This document shows positions 31,748 through 41,283 of a stretch of 64,000 bases of DNA, piece by piece. Made by a program: the position numbers and the translations under genes. The stretch comes from an uncultured Prevotella sp. (GTDB lineage: Bacteria; Bacteroidota; Bacteroidia; Bacteroidales; Bacteroidaceae), in NCBI GenBank assembly GCA_946402275.1, contig CAMIVY010000010.1, forward strand, positions 1 to 64,000. The letters are read 5' to 3'. The notes beneath the pieces are model-generated. The model ran no database searches, was not told the origin of the DNA, and worked only from the letters and a program-made list of their open reading frames with translations. The stretch's first letter is position 1. Each line of letters opens with the position of its first letter.

Positions 31748-34700
31748 ATGAAACAAAAAAGATTCATTCTTGCATTAGCAAGCGTCTCAAAAAGACGAGT
31801 ACTGAGTTTCCTGATGCTCGCCATCTGTACTATGGTGTACGCGCAACAGGAGATTTCGGGAACAGTGGTCGATGCGATGGGTCCTGTCATTGGTGCTACC
31901 GTGATGGAGAAAGGTACAACCAATGGTACGGTGACCGATTTCGACGGAAACTTCAAGTTAAAGGTGCAGGCAGGAAAGACACTCGTTTTCTCCTACATTG
32001 GCTATCTGACACAAGAGCAGGCTGCCAAACAGGGAATGACAGTGACACTGCAGGAGGATGCCCTATCGCTGAACGAGGTGGTGGTAACAGGTTATACCAC
32101 CCAGCGTAAGGCCGACCTGACTGGTGCCGTTTCGGTAGTGAGTGTCAGCGAGCTTGCCAAGCAGAACGAAAACAACCCGATGAAGGCCATGCAGGGTCGC
32201 GTGCCTGGCATGAACATCTCTGCCGACGGTTCTCCTTCTGGTGCTGCCCAAGTTCGCATCCGTGGTGTCGGAACGCTGAACAACAACGACCCGCTGTACA
32301 TCATCGATGGTGTTCCCACGAAAGCCGGCATGCATGAGTTGAACGGTAACGACATCGAGAGCATCCAGGTATTGAAGGATGCCGCCTCTGCCTCTATCTA
32401 CGGTTCGCGTGCTGCCAACGGTGTGATTATCATTACCACCAAGAAAGGCAAGGAAGGCAAGATCAAGATTGACTTCGATGCCAGCGTATCGGTACAGACC
32501 TACGCCCACAAGATGGAAGTGCTCAATGCCAAGGAGTACGGCCAGGTATTGTGGGGTGCATACGTGAACGACGGCTTGGACCCCAACCGTAACAGCTTGG
32601 GATATAACTTCAACTGGAGCTATGATGCACAGGGCAATCCCGTGCTGAACAGTGTCGGCCTGGATAAGTATCTGGATGCTGCCGGCACTACGCCTGCCGC
32701 TGACACCGACTGGTTCAAGGAGACTACCCGCACGGGTTTGATTCAGCAGTACAACGTATCGCTGAGCAATGGCTCGGAGAAGGGCTCTTCTTTCTTCTCG
32801 CTGGGCTATTATAAGAACAAGGGTATTATCAAGCATTCCGACTTCGAGCGTTTCTCGGCACGTATGAATACCGAGTACAAGCTGCTGAAGATGAAGGATC
32901 TGGATGTGCTGACCGTCGGTGAGCACTTCACACTGAACCGCACCAGCGAGGTGCAGGCTCCTGGTGGATTCCTGCAGAACGTGCTGCAGTTCAACCCCTC
33001 ACTGCCTGTATATACCACGAAGGGCGAGTTTGCTGGTCCTGTAGGTGGCTATCCCGACCGTGAGAACCCTGTGGCCCGTCTGGAGCGTAACAAGGACAAC
33101 CGCTACACCTACTGGCGCCTGTTCGGTGATGCTTATCTGGACGTCAACCCCATGAAGAATTTACATATCCGCTCTACTTTCGGTCTGGACTATGCCCAGA
33201 AGGAGCAGCGTATCTTCACCTATCCTATTACGGAGGGTACTGTGGCCAACAAGACGAATGCTGTAGAGCCTAAGCAGGAGCACTGGGTGAAATGGATGTG
33301 GAACGCCATTGCCACCTATAATTTCGAGAAGGGAAAGCATCGTGGTGACGCTATGATCGGTATGGAGCTGAACCGCGAGGACGACCGCTACTTCAGCGGC
33401 AAGCGTTACGACTTTGCCGTCTTGGATCCTGACTACATGTGGCCTAACGCCGGTGTCGGCGAGACAGAGGCTTACGGTGGTGGCGAGGGCTTCACGCTGA
33501 CCTCTTTCTTCGGAAAGATCAACTATACTTACGATGATAAATACATGGCCAGCTTCACGATACGTCGTGATGGCTCGAGCCGTTTCGGTAAGAACAACCG
33601 CTATGGTACGTTCCCCTCTGTCAGTGCCGGTTGGCGTATCAGCCAGGAAAACTTCATGAAGAATCTGACATGGCTGGACAACCTGAAGCTGCGTGCCTCA
33701 TGGGGTCAGACCGGTAACCAGGAAATTCCCGTTATTGCCCGCTACACGCTCTATGAGAGCAACTACGGCGAGGCACAGTTCGGCGGACAGAGCTATGGTA
33801 CCAGCTATGACATCGAGGGAACGAACGGTGGCAAGCAGTTGCCCAGCGGTTTCCGTCGCACCCGTCTGGGTAACGACGACCTGAAGTGGGAGACCACCAC
33901 GCAGACCAACCTTGGTTTCGACTTCGGCCTGTTCCATAACGCACTCTACGGTTCGTTCGAATGGTATTACAAGAAGACTACCGACATTCTCGTCGATATG
34001 CCCGCCATCGGTGTGATGGGTGAGGGTGCCTCACAGTGGATTAATGCCGGTGAGGTGAAGAATAAGGGTATCGAGTTCAACCTCGGCTATCGTGGTGAGA
34101 TTGGCAAGTTCTCTTACGACATCACCGGTAACATCGGCACTTATCGCAATGAGGTGACGAAGTTGCCCGAGACCGTGGCAGCCAACGGAGCTTTCGGTGG
34201 TAATGGCGTGAAGAGTGTTATCGGACATCCGATGTATTCACAGGTGGGCTACATCTACGACGGTATCTTCTGCAACCAGCAGGAGGTGGATAACCATGCC
34301 GTACAGAACGGTGCCGGTGTAGGCCGTATCCGCTGGAAGGACCTCAATGGCGACGGTGTCATCAACGAGGCTGACCAGGACTGGATATACTCTCCCGTTC
34401 CCGACTTCACATGGGGTCTGAACATTTACCTGCAGTATAAGAACTTCGACTTCACCATGTTCTGGCAGGGTGTGCAGGGTGTTGACGTCATCACCGACCT
34501 GAAGCGCGAGACCGACCTGTGGCAGGGTCTGAACATTTCGAACCTGAACAAGGGTCAGCGTCTGCTCAATGCATGGACGCCCAACAATGCCGGTTCTACT
34601 ATTCCCGCCCTGAGCACGATGGACAACAACAACGAGAAGCGCGTGTCCAGCTATTTCGTGGAGAACGGCTCCTATGCCAAGCTGCGCACCGTCCAGTTGG

Positions 34701-34882
34701 GCTACAACCTGCCGAAGAGTCTGGTGGAGAAGATTTACATGACACGTGTCCGTGTCTATCTGTCAGCCCAGAACCTGCTGACCATCAAGAGCAAGAAGTT
34801 TACGGGTGTTGATCCGGAGAATGCCAACTTCGGCTATCCTATTCCTCTTAACGTAACGTTCGGTCTCAATGTATCATTCTAA
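31748..34882 (+). CDS. SusC-like TonB-dependent transporter (fructan module B)
   Basis: Outer-membrane oligosaccharide importer of 1044 aa from the ATG at 31748. Between MKQKR and the hydrophobic signal core (VLSFLMLAICTMVYAQQ) it carries an extra FILALASVSKRR, encoded by two adjacent hairpins (31769-31797). Then come the regulatory-like domain (GTVVDAMGPVIGATVMEKGT), TonB box region (LNEVVVTGYTTQRKADLTG), plug (VRIRGVGTLNNNDPLYIIDG, IYGSRAANGVIIITTKKG) and barrel, ending NVTFGLNVSF. The barrel contains SFTIRRDGSSRFGKNNRYGT and WETTTQTNLGFDFGL, frequent in this family. It is followed by susD 13 bp downstream of its stop. Confidence 0.93.
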   Translation: MKQKRFILALASVSKRRVLSFLMLAICTMVYAQQEISGTVVDAMGPVIGATVMEKGTTNGTVTDFDGNFKLKVQAGKTLVFSYIGYLTQEQAAKQGMTVTLQEDALSLNEVVVTGYTTQRKADLTGAVSVVSVSELAKQNENNPMKAMQGRVPGMNISADGSPSGAAQVRIRGVGTLNNNDPLYIIDGVPTKAGMHELNGNDIESIQVLKDAASASIYGSRAANGVIIITTKKGKEGKIKIDFDASVSVQTYAHKMEVLNAKEYGQVLWGAYVNDGLDPNRNSLGYNFNWSYDAQGNPVLNSVGLDKYLDAAGTTPAADTDWFKETTRTGLIQQYNVSLSNGSEKGSSFFSLGYYKNKGIIKHSDFERFSARMNTEYKLLKMKDLDVLTVGEHFTLNRTSEVQAPGGFLQNVLQFNPSLPVYTTKGEFAGPVGGYPDRENPVARLERNKDNRYTYWRLFGDAYLDVNPMKNLHIRSTFGLDYAQKEQRIFTYPITEGTVANKTNAVEPKQEHWVKWMWNAIATYNFEKGKHRGDAMIGMELNREDDRYFSGKRYDFAVLDPDYMWPNAGVGETEAYGGGEGFTLTSFFGKINYTYDDKYMASFTIRRDGSSRFGKNNRYGTFPSVSAGWRISQENFMKNLTWLDNLKLRASWGQTGNQEIPVIARYTLYESNYGEAQFGGQSYGTSYDIEGTNGGKQLPSGFRRTRLGNDDLKWETTTQTNLGFDFGLFHNALYGSFEWYYKKTTDILVDMPAIGVMGEGASQWINAGEVKNKGIEFNLGYRGEIGKFSYDITGNIGTYRNEVTKLPETVAANGAFGGNGVKSVIGHPMYSQVGYIYDGIFCNQQEVDNHAVQNGAGVGRIRWKDLNGDGVINEADQDWIYSPVPDFTWGLNIYLQYKNFDFTMFWQGVQGVDVITDLKRETDLWQGLNISNLNKGQRLLNAWTPNNAGSTIPALSTMDNNNEKRVSSYFVENGSYAKLRTVQLGYNLPKSLVEKIYMTRVRVYLSAQNLLTIKSKKFTGVDPENANFGYPIPLNVTFGLNVSF
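31769..31797 (+). repeat. Tandem hairpins inside the susC signal-peptide codons (module B)
   Basis: CTTGC-atta-GCAAG (31769-31782) abuts CGTCT-caaaa-AGACG (31783-31797). The same pair occurs in module C susC (52051-52079) with only the first loop changed, and is absent from module A susC. Confidence 0.8.
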
Positions 34883-34895
34883 AACGACAGCCATT

Positions 34896-36617
34896 ATGAA
34901 AAAGTTATTATATATAGTTTGTTCAATCTGTCTCGCCGGTGGTTTCTCTTCTTGCGAGAGCTTCCTTGACAAGCATGTACCTCAGGGAACACTGAGCGAT
35001 GAACAGGTGAAGACTCCGGCGAATGCTGAGGCTATGGTGGTATCAGCGTATGCCATCTTTACTACGGCAGAAGATATTAACTCATCGTTCTCGATGTGGA
35101 ACTTTGAGGTTCGTTCCGACGATGCCTACAAGGGCGGTTCGGGTCCTGGCGACGGCGACGTGTTCCATCAGCTGGAAATCCAGCAGGGTGTGCTCACCAC
35201 CAACTGGAACATCAACGATATGTGGGTACGCCTGTATAACAGTCTCTCTCGTGTGAACAGTGCCATTGCCTTGCTGAACGTGAGCGATTTCGACATGAAG
35301 CAGCAGCGACTGGCCGAGATGAAGTTCCTGCGTGCCTATGGTCACTTCCTGCTGAAGCGTCTGTATAAGCATATCCCGTTTGTTATCAACGAGAACTTGA
35401 CTTACGATGAGTACAACAACCTGTCGAACCGTGAGTTCTCGAACGACGAAGGTTGGCAGCTGATTATCAACGACCTCGAGGAAGCGTTCAAAGTGTTGCC
35501 TGAGAAGCAAGCCGACAAGGGCCGTCCCACCAAGGCTGCCGCAGCCGCTTTCCTGGCAAAGGTTTATCTCTACAAGGCCTATCATCAGGACGATGAGAAC
35601 ACCAACCAGGTGACCAGCATCAACCAGGCTGAGTTACAGAAGGTCATTGAATATACCAATCCTACGCTCTATGCCAACTATGGTCTGGAGGCTGACATCC
35701 ACAACAACTTCCGTCCTGAGGAGCAGTTTGAGAACGGCATCGAGAGTATCTGGGCCATCCAGTATTCCCGCAACGACGGTTCTACCTATGGTAACCTGAA
35801 CTGGAGTTACGGACTGATTCCCCCCAATATCCCCGGCGCTACCGATGGCGGTACCGACTTCTTCAAGCCTTCACAGAACCTGGTGAATGCCTATCGTACC
35901 GGTGCCGACGGTCTGCCCCTGCTTGACACGTTCAATCAGAAGGACTACGACATGAATGTCGATAATGCCGACCCCCGTCTGTTCCTGACCGTTGGTATGC
36001 CCGGTCTGCCCTATATGTTCAACAAGAACTACATGATGGACAAGACCAGCGTGTGGAGCCGTTCCGGTGGTGTCTATGGCTACTATGTATCGCTGAAGCA
36101 GAATGTCGATCCTGCACTCATCGGTGAGTATCTTATCAAGGGTTCTTACTGGGCTTCTTCCATGAACCGCATCGTGTTCCGCTATGCCGACGTGCTGCTG
36201 ATGCGTGCCGAGGCGTATGCACAGCTGGGCAACAGCGAGCAGGCCATCGCTCTGGTGAACCAGATTCGCCAGCGTGCTGCCGGCAGTACCCAGATGATAG
36301 GCAGCTATCAGAACACCTACGGCGTGAAAATGTATGTTACCCCATATAAAGGCTCTTACAGCAAGGACGAGACGGTGAAGATTGTGAAGATGGAGCGCCG
36401 CCTGGAGCTGGCTATGGAGTCTGAGCGTTTCTTCGACCTTGTTCGCTGGGGCGATGCTGCCACCGTGCTGAACAAGTACTATGCTGAGGAGATTGACAAC
36501 TGCGCACTGTACAGCGATGCTCATTTCACTGCCAACAAGGGTGAATACCTGCCGATACCATTCGTGCAGATGTCAGCAGCGCGTGGCAACTACGTTCAGA
36601 ACTGCGGAAACTGGTAA
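34896..36617 (+). CDS. SusD-like outer-membrane lipoprotein (fructan module B)
   Basis: Glycan-capturing partner of the module B SusC. It has 573 aa from ATG at 34896; the earlier in-frame ATG at 34869 lies inside susC. Lipoprotein signal LLYIVCSICLAGGFSSCES, lipobox FSSC. It shows SWNFEVRSDDAYKGG-type sequence (MWNFEVRSDDAYKGGSGPGD), helical repeats (AEMKFLRAYGHFLLKRLYKH) and the C-terminal block (FRYADVLLMRAEAYAQLGN, KMERRLELAMESERFFDLVRWG). Close to the module C SusD in design but clearly distinct in the central glycan-contact region. An 89-bp spacer full of ATGAG-type repeats separates it from the next gene. Confidence 0.92.
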   Translation: MKKLLYIVCSICLAGGFSSCESFLDKHVPQGTLSDEQVKTPANAEAMVVSAYAIFTTAEDINSSFSMWNFEVRSDDAYKGGSGPGDGDVFHQLEIQQGVLTTNWNINDMWVRLYNSLSRVNSAIALLNVSDFDMKQQRLAEMKFLRAYGHFLLKRLYKHIPFVINENLTYDEYNNLSNREFSNDEGWQLIINDLEEAFKVLPEKQADKGRPTKAAAAAFLAKVYLYKAYHQDDENTNQVTSINQAELQKVIEYTNPTLYANYGLEADIHNNFRPEEQFENGIESIWAIQYSRNDGSTYGNLNWSYGLIPPNIPGATDGGTDFFKPSQNLVNAYRTGADGLPLLDTFNQKDYDMNVDNADPRLFLTVGMPGLPYMFNKNYMMDKTSVWSRSGGVYGYYVSLKQNVDPALIGEYLIKGSYWASSMNRIVFRYADVLLMRAEAYAQLGNSEQAIALVNQIRQRAAGSTQMIGSYQNTYGVKMYVTPYKGSYSKDETVKIVKMERRLELAMESERFFDLVRWGDAATVLNKYYAEEIDNCALYSDAHFTANKGEYLPIPFVQMSAARGNYVQNCGNW

Positions 36618-36621
36618 ATAA

Positions 36622-36706
36622 AAATGAGAAATGAGTAATGAGAAATGAGTAATGAATTTCTGATCGTTTCTGAATTATGAATAATGCATTATAAATTATG
36701 AATTAT
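36622..36706. repeat. ATGAGAAATGAGTA / ATTATGAAT spacer repeats
   Basis: Two copies of ATGAGAAATGAGTA-type sequence are followed by three ATTATGAAT-like units. The spacer contains no gene and runs to the start of the DUF4960 gene. Related tracts lie at 16650, 56972, 58572, 62030 and 63275. Confidence 0.75.
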
Positions 36707-38101
36707 ATGAAAAAGATATTCAATATATTCTGTGCCCTCTGCCTGGCCCTTGGCCTGTGGTCATGCTCTAGCGACCATGTTAGCGACCTTCGGCTTTCCG
36801 GCGACTGCATGGTGGAAGCTTTGACGCTCGACGCCTATGAGGGTAATATCGACCTGACCTCCCGCAGCATCGTGGTCCGTTTGCCGGAGGTGTATGAGAC
36901 ATCTTCCATGACGGTCAGCAAGCTGACGCTCTCCGAGGGTGCTACTTGTAATGTGAAGCAGGGTGAGACCCTCGACATGGACAATGCCAAGTCGCTGATA
37001 GTTCGCAATGGTGACGTATCGCTGGAGTGGACTCTTTATGTGATGCACGATGAGGCTCGCATCTACAGTTTCGTCATCAACGACATCTATACGGGTTCTA
37101 TCGACGAGTCTAAGAAGACCATCACCGTCTATCTGCCCGGTGGCATGGACCTGAGCAATCTGGTGCCCACCATTTCCTACAGTGCCAATGCCACGCTATC
37201 GCCCGCAACGGGTGTTGCCCAGGACTTCACCCATCCTGTGAAGTATAAGGTGACCAACAACTCCGCCGAGAGCGAATACACCGTCACGGTGATCTCTATC
37301 GACAAGCCCTATGCCCTGTTCCTGGGTACAGCTCCTACGATGGACGACCTCGACCCAGAGGCCAAGGCTGCTTGCCAGTGGATGCTGGGCAATGTTCCCA
37401 AGACCCTCTATGCTTCGTTTGCCGACCTCCGTGCCGGAACCATCGACCTCTCTGAGTGTAAGGTGATGTGGTGGCACTTCCACTACGACGGTGGTGTTGA
37501 CGGTCACGACCAGTTCGTGCTGAAAGCTCCCGAAGCTATGAACACGCTCAACGAGCTTCGTTCGTTCTACGAGAATGGCGGTTCGTTCTTCTTCACACGC
37601 TATGCCACGAATGTTCCTTCGTTCATCGGTGTTACCGGTGACGACGAGTGGACCACACCAAACAACTGCTGGGGTCAGAACGAGTTCGAGGCAGAGACCT
37701 GCGGCGGTCCTTGGGAATTCCAGATGTACGCCGGACAGCAGGGTCATCCGCTTTGGCAGGGCATCATTGCCGGCGACGATCCTAACCGCGTCTATTGCAC
37801 CGATGCCGGTTATCACATCACCAACTCCACCGCTCAGTATCACATCGGAGCAGACTGGGGTGGCTATGACAACCACGGAGCTTGGGAAGCCCGCACGGGA
37901 GGTACCATCCTTGGTGTCGGTGGCGACGGTGCCGTGGTAGCCTGGGAGTATCCTGCCCACGATGGCAAGGGTCACGTTATCTGTATCGGCTCCGGTTGCT
38001 ACGACTGGTTCTCTTACACCTACGAACCTGGCTATACCGAGAAGTTCCACAAGAACATCGAGATAATCACGTCGAATGCTTTCAACATTTTAACGAAATA
38101 A
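36707..38101 (+). CDS. DUF4960 surface glycan-binding lipoprotein (module B)
   Basis: A 464-aa lipoprotein starting MKKIFNIFCALCLALGLWSC (ATG at 36707; the ATG at 36698 adds only MNY). Lipobox LWSC. Residues about 25-115 and 116-200 are Ig-like/DUF5018-like repeats (LTLSEGATCNVKQGETLDM; FVINDIYTGSIDESKKTITV, YTVTVISIDKPYALF), followed by one DUF4960 domain of glutamine-amidotransferase-like fold (ALFLGTAPTMDDLDPEAKAA, VMWWHFHYDGGVDGHDQF, LRSFYENGGSFFFTRYATNV, GHVICIGSGCYDWFSY). Position after SusD equals that of the levan-binding BT1761. Probably binds fructan at the cell surface; no catalytic residues recognised. Confidence 0.83.
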   Translation: MKKIFNIFCALCLALGLWSCSSDHVSDLRLSGDCMVEALTLDAYEGNIDLTSRSIVVRLPEVYETSSMTVSKLTLSEGATCNVKQGETLDMDNAKSLIVRNGDVSLEWTLYVMHDEARIYSFVINDIYTGSIDESKKTITVYLPGGMDLSNLVPTISYSANATLSPATGVAQDFTHPVKYKVTNNSAESEYTVTVISIDKPYALFLGTAPTMDDLDPEAKAACQWMLGNVPKTLYASFADLRAGTIDLSECKVMWWHFHYDGGVDGHDQFVLKAPEAMNTLNELRSFYENGGSFFFTRYATNVPSFIGVTGDDEWTTPNNCWGQNEFEAETCGGPWEFQMYAGQQGHPLWQGIIAGDDPNRVYCTDAGYHITNSTAQYHIGADWGGYDNHGAWEARTGGTILGVGGDGAVVAWEYPAHDGKGHVICIGSGCYDWFSYTYEPGYTEKFHKNIEIITSNAFNILTK

Positions 38102-38107
38102 CGCATT

Positions 38108-39700
38108 ATGAAAAAGATGTATAATATATTCTATACCGGTCTGGTGGGCTGCGCCTTGTGCGCAGCAGGCACCAGCTGCAGTGACGACACCTACAGTCCT
38201 GACCCCGACAAGAACTGGGCTGGTACGACGGAGTTTTTCACCCCCACCGAGCCTAACGCACAGCAGACGTACTACAATCCGCAGATTGGCCGTTGTGGCG
38301 ACCCTATGCCGTTCTACGACGAGAATACCGGTGATTTCAAGGTTCTTTACCTCCAGGAGTATGTCAACAACGGACCTACCTACCACCCCTTCTGGGCGGT
38401 GACCACCGACGACTGCGCCAACTACGAGTCGCTGGGCGAAATCCTCCCCACCGGTTCTTCCGTGATGGATGCCGATGCAGCACTGGGTACGGGTTGTGCC
38501 GTCTATAGCGAGGCCGACAAGCAGTACTACATCTATTATACCGGTCACAGTTTCCAGGCTGGTAGTGTCCGCGAGGTGGTGATGCGCGCTACGTCGCCCG
38601 ACTTCAAGACATGGACCAAGGACTACCAGTGGACGCTGAAGGGTTCCGACTACAACACCGGCACCGACTTCCGCGATCCTCAGGTGTTCAAGGCCGACGA
38701 CGGTCTGTGGCACATGGTAATTTCCGGCAAGCTGAAGTTCCTCGACTTCAAGTCAACCGACCTGAAGAACTGGGAATACGTAGGTCAGTTCAACATGGTA
38801 TGGGACCGCATGTGTGAGTGCCCCGACATCTTCAAGATGGGCGACTGGTGGTACTTCATCTACAGCGAGGGTTACCGTACCGACTGGAGCCGTAAGGTGA
38901 AGTACATGATGGCCAAGAGTTTCCAGGGACTGAAGGACTGCTTCGGCGACCCGGGTGCCCACTGGCCTCAGGACGGCAAGGAGGGAGTGCTCGACACCCG
39001 TGCTTTCTATGCCGGCAAGACAGCCTCCAACGGCACCGACCGCTACATCTGGGGATGGTGCCCCATCCGCGAGGGAGCCACCCTCTTCGACAAGAACATC
39101 AACGTAGGTGCTGACAGCGAGCCCGCATGGGCCGGTGCACTGGTATGCCACAAGATCATCCAGCATGCCGACGGCACGCTGACCCTCGGTGCTGTGCCCG
39201 CCATCGCCGACAAATACACCAAGGACCAGTCGCTGAATGTCATGGCCAGCAACGGATATAACAACGGTACACTCAGCGGCGACGGAGCCTACGTGCTCTA
39301 CAATCGACTGGGCGCCTGCAACCACATCTCGTTCACCGTCAAGACTGCCGGCAACTCCGACAAGTTCGGTATCTCCGTAGTGCGTGCCACCGACTCGAAG
39401 AAATACTACACCATGGTTGTTAACCCCGAGAACGACAACTGGCGCAAGGTTAATTTCGAAGAGGAAGGCAGCGAGGGTCACGGATTCATCCGCGGTATCG
39501 ACGGCTACGGCTTCGCCCGTCCTGCTGACAACACCTACAAGGTGGATATCTACACCGACAACTCCGTGCTCGTCATGTACATCAACGACAACGTATGCTA
39601 CACCAACCGCATCTATGGCATCACAAAGAACTGCTGGAGCATCAATAGCTACGACGGAGGCACCGTCACCGTCAGCGACGTGAAGGTGAGAGTACAGTAA
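38108..39700 (+). CDS. GH32 lipoprotein, probable surface endo-fructanase (module B)
   Basis: A 530-aa lipoprotein (GLVGCALCAAGTSCSDD, lipobox GTSC). GH32-type propeller: Asp65 in the shortened nucleophile motif GRCGDPMPFYDE, Asp190 in DFRDPQVF, Glu237 in MCECPDIF. The C-terminal 190 residues are a DUF4975-like/beta-sandwich region (ITKNCWSINSYDGGTVTVS). The architecture, surface anchor and GDPMPF motif agree with the endo-levanase BT1760 of the B. theta levan locus, so endo-cleavage of long fructan at the surface is the best guess; inulin or levan cannot be told apart by eye. It begins 6 bp after the DUF4960 gene and is followed by a strong terminator at 39711. Confidence 0.85.
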   Translation: MKKMYNIFYTGLVGCALCAAGTSCSDDTYSPDPDKNWAGTTEFFTPTEPNAQQTYYNPQIGRCGDPMPFYDENTGDFKVLYLQEYVNNGPTYHPFWAVTTDDCANYESLGEILPTGSSVMDADAALGTGCAVYSEADKQYYIYYTGHSFQAGSVREVVMRATSPDFKTWTKDYQWTLKGSDYNTGTDFRDPQVFKADDGLWHMVISGKLKFLDFKSTDLKNWEYVGQFNMVWDRMCECPDIFKMGDWWYFIYSEGYRTDWSRKVKYMMAKSFQGLKDCFGDPGAHWPQDGKEGVLDTRAFYAGKTASNGTDRYIWGWCPIREGATLFDKNINVGADSEPAWAGALVCHKIIQHADGTLTLGAVPAIADKYTKDQSLNVMASNGYNNGTLSGDGAYVLYNRLGACNHISFTVKTAGNSDKFGISVVRATDSKKYYTMVVNPENDNWRKVNFEEEGSEGHGFIRGIDGYGFARPADNTYKVDIYTDNSVLVMYINDNVCYTNRIYGITKNCWSINSYDGGTVTVSDVKVRVQ

Positions 39701-39710
39701 AACTATTTGT

Positions 39711-39747
39711 CATTGACTGCGGAAAACATCACCCTCCGCAGTCAATG
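39711..39747 (+). terminator. Terminator of the module B operon
   Basis: CATTGACTGCGG and CCGCAGTCAATG are perfect 12-bp arms with a 13-nt loop, followed by ATTTCTATT. The next ATG (39775) begins 28 bp later, so the gene after it may need read-through. Confidence 0.8.
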
Positions 39748-39774
39748 ATTTCTATTAATAAAAAACAATTATAT

Positions 39775-40635
39775 ATGAAAAAAGTATTTTTACTCCTATG
39801 CCTGATGGCAACTACTTCTATCGCTATGGCTACTGATCTGTGGGAAGGTACGCATGCGGTAGATTGGTCTAAAACACTGACTATCGAGGCCGCAAGGTTT
39901 GCAGAAGCCCAAGTAGGTCAGAAAATCGTCGTCGAATTTAAGGACGCCACAGGTGAGGTCATCGAATTGCACAGTAACGGCGGCATGCTGCCCGGCACTC
40001 GCTATATGCACAAAATCTTTGCAGACCAGAACAATATGGAGGTGTTTATCACTCCAGGCATGCTGGCTTGTCTGAAGAATCATGGACTGGAGATTTGCGG
40101 TACTGGTTTCACCGCCACCAAGATATGGTATGGCGACGGCAAGGACAATGTCGATGAGAATACCGTCTGGACAGGTTACTTCTGGATGGACGAGTGGAGT
40201 ACCCTGGAGATAGCAAAGACTTCATTCGACGGCATTAACTGGAGCGACTACAAGGCTATCCGCTTCTATTCGGAGGCCAACCGCACCGACTATGTCATCA
40301 ACGTACTTACCAAGTGGGGCGACGGTGGCAAGTTGGGCGACCAGACCACTATGACCATGACCACCGGGTATGCCGAACTCAGTCTTGAGGGCATCAATAT
40401 GGATGAAGCCCTCAAAGACGTGGACCGCCTTATGGTTCAGTGCAACAAGGAAGGCGGCAATGCCTTTAACTTCACCGACATCGTACTCGTAAAGAAAGAG
40501 AGCACAGGTGTTCATGAACTGTCAGCCTATCCCTCATCAAACACTTCTGAGGTGATATACAACCTCGCTGGCCAAAAAGTTCATAATCCAGGAAAAGGAC
40601 TCTATATCGTTAACGGAAAGAAAGTTCTTAGATAA
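39775..40635 (+). CDS. Secreted protein of unknown function at the end of module B
   Basis: A 286-aa protein from the ATG at 39775 (the track start at 39745 overlaps the terminator stem). Signal peptide KKVFLLLCLMATTSIAMA. Two beta-rich halves are visible: TLTIEAARFAEAQVGQKIVVEF...LEICGTGFTATKIWYG and a similar VWTGYFWMDEWSTLEIAKTSF...NFTDIVLVKK, suggesting two carbohydrate-binding-like beta-sandwiches. It ends with VIYNLAGQKVHNPGKGLYIV and NGKKVLR, a C-terminal module common in Prevotella exported proteins and also found at the end of the LamG-GH32 of module A. No catalytic motif recognised. It may be an auxiliary fructan-binding protein; this is inference from position. Confidence 0.7.
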   Translation: MKKVFLLLCLMATTSIAMATDLWEGTHAVDWSKTLTIEAARFAEAQVGQKIVVEFKDATGEVIELHSNGGMLPGTRYMHKIFADQNNMEVFITPGMLACLKNHGLEICGTGFTATKIWYGDGKDNVDENTVWTGYFWMDEWSTLEIAKTSFDGINWSDYKAIRFYSEANRTDYVINVLTKWGDGGKLGDQTTMTMTTGYAELSLEGINMDEALKDVDRLMVQCNKEGGNAFNFTDIVLVKKESTGVHELSAYPSSNTSEVIYNLAGQKVHNPGKGLYIVNGKKVLR

Positions 40636-40688
40636 AGTTAATAGTTAGATTTTACAAAGGTATAAGATTGCTTTTGTTTCATTTAGTG

Positions 40689-40718
40689 AAGGCGCAACCA
40701 TTACGGCTGCGCCTTTTC
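40689..40718. terminator. Terminator between module B and the accessory island
   Basis: AGGCGCA and TGCGCCT (40690-40696/40708-40714) with an 11-nt loop, then TTTT. Convergent with the minus-strand DUF6078-like gene, whose stop is 9 bp away. Confidence 0.75.
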
Positions 40719-40726
40719 TGATATGG

Positions 40727-41164
40727 TCAGTCGAAGTCCCAATCGGTTTCGTAATGATCGAAGGACAGGCCGTCGGTGCTACCGTATTTGGCAAGGATAG
40801 TCATGATGTCCGCCTGCTGACTGGGCGAGAGCTTGTTCTCGCCATGATGGTAGCGGTAATAAGGTCCGCAGCCGTTACTGAAATAATTGCTGACCTTTTG
40901 GCGAGCCTCTGCACGCAGATAGTGTGGCACATTATTATATATATGCGTGAAACCCCACGCCTTCCGTACAATTTTGGCTTCGTTGTAACGCTTACATGGA
41001 CCATTCTTCCAGGCATCCGGATAGATGGCTGGTCCGCCAAGCCGATTCTCAGACTTCATCAGATAAGCCTGATAGTGCAGGCAAGTATCGCGCAACGGAC
41101 AGCTTTCGTTGAAACAAAGTGCATATCCATAAGGAATATTTTTAGATTCTAACTGTTTTTCCAT
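40727..41164 (-). CDS. DUF6078-like small cysteine-rich protein
   Basis: A 145-aa protein starting MEKQLESKNIPYGYALCFNE (the alternative ATG at 41176 adds MLGL). The N-terminal part holds CFNESCPLRDTCLHYQAYL, a C-x4-C-x5-C arrangement, followed by NGPCKRYNEAKIVRKAWGF; I recall this pattern from Bacteroidales proteins called DUF6078, with no known function. It lies 3' of the VapE-type gene on the same strand, and an 11-bp iteron (ATGTTAGGTCT on the minus strand) covers its upstream ATG, so its expression is probably tied to whatever binds the iterons. Confidence 0.65.
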   Translation of the reverse strand: MEKQLESKNIPYGYALCFNESCPLRDTCLHYQAYLMKSENRLGGPAIYPDAWKNGPCKRYNEAKIVRKAWGFTHIYNNVPHYLRAEARQKVSNYFSNGCGPYYRYHHGENKLSPSQQADIMTILAKYGSTDGLSFDHYETDWDFD

Positions 41165-41165
41165 A

Positions 41166-41276
41166 AGACCTAACATTAATAAAACGTAATTACTTGATTT
41201 TGAAGCAAGTGGGTGTGTTAGTCACTCCTAACACACCTAACATAGACCTAACACAGAGGTAACACAGACCTAACAT
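41166..41276. repeat. Left iteron array (11-bp units) and hairpin
   Basis: Four head-to-tail 11-mers at 41233, 41244, 41255 and 41266 (ACACCTAACAT, AGACCTAACAC, AGAGGTAACAC, AGACCTAACAT) and a detached copy at 41166. A perfect hairpin, GGTGTGTTAG-tcactc-CTAACACACC (41212-41237), runs into the array. It lies between the VapE-type gene and the DUF6078-like gene. Confidence 0.85.
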
Positions 41277-41283
41277 TGCCCAT

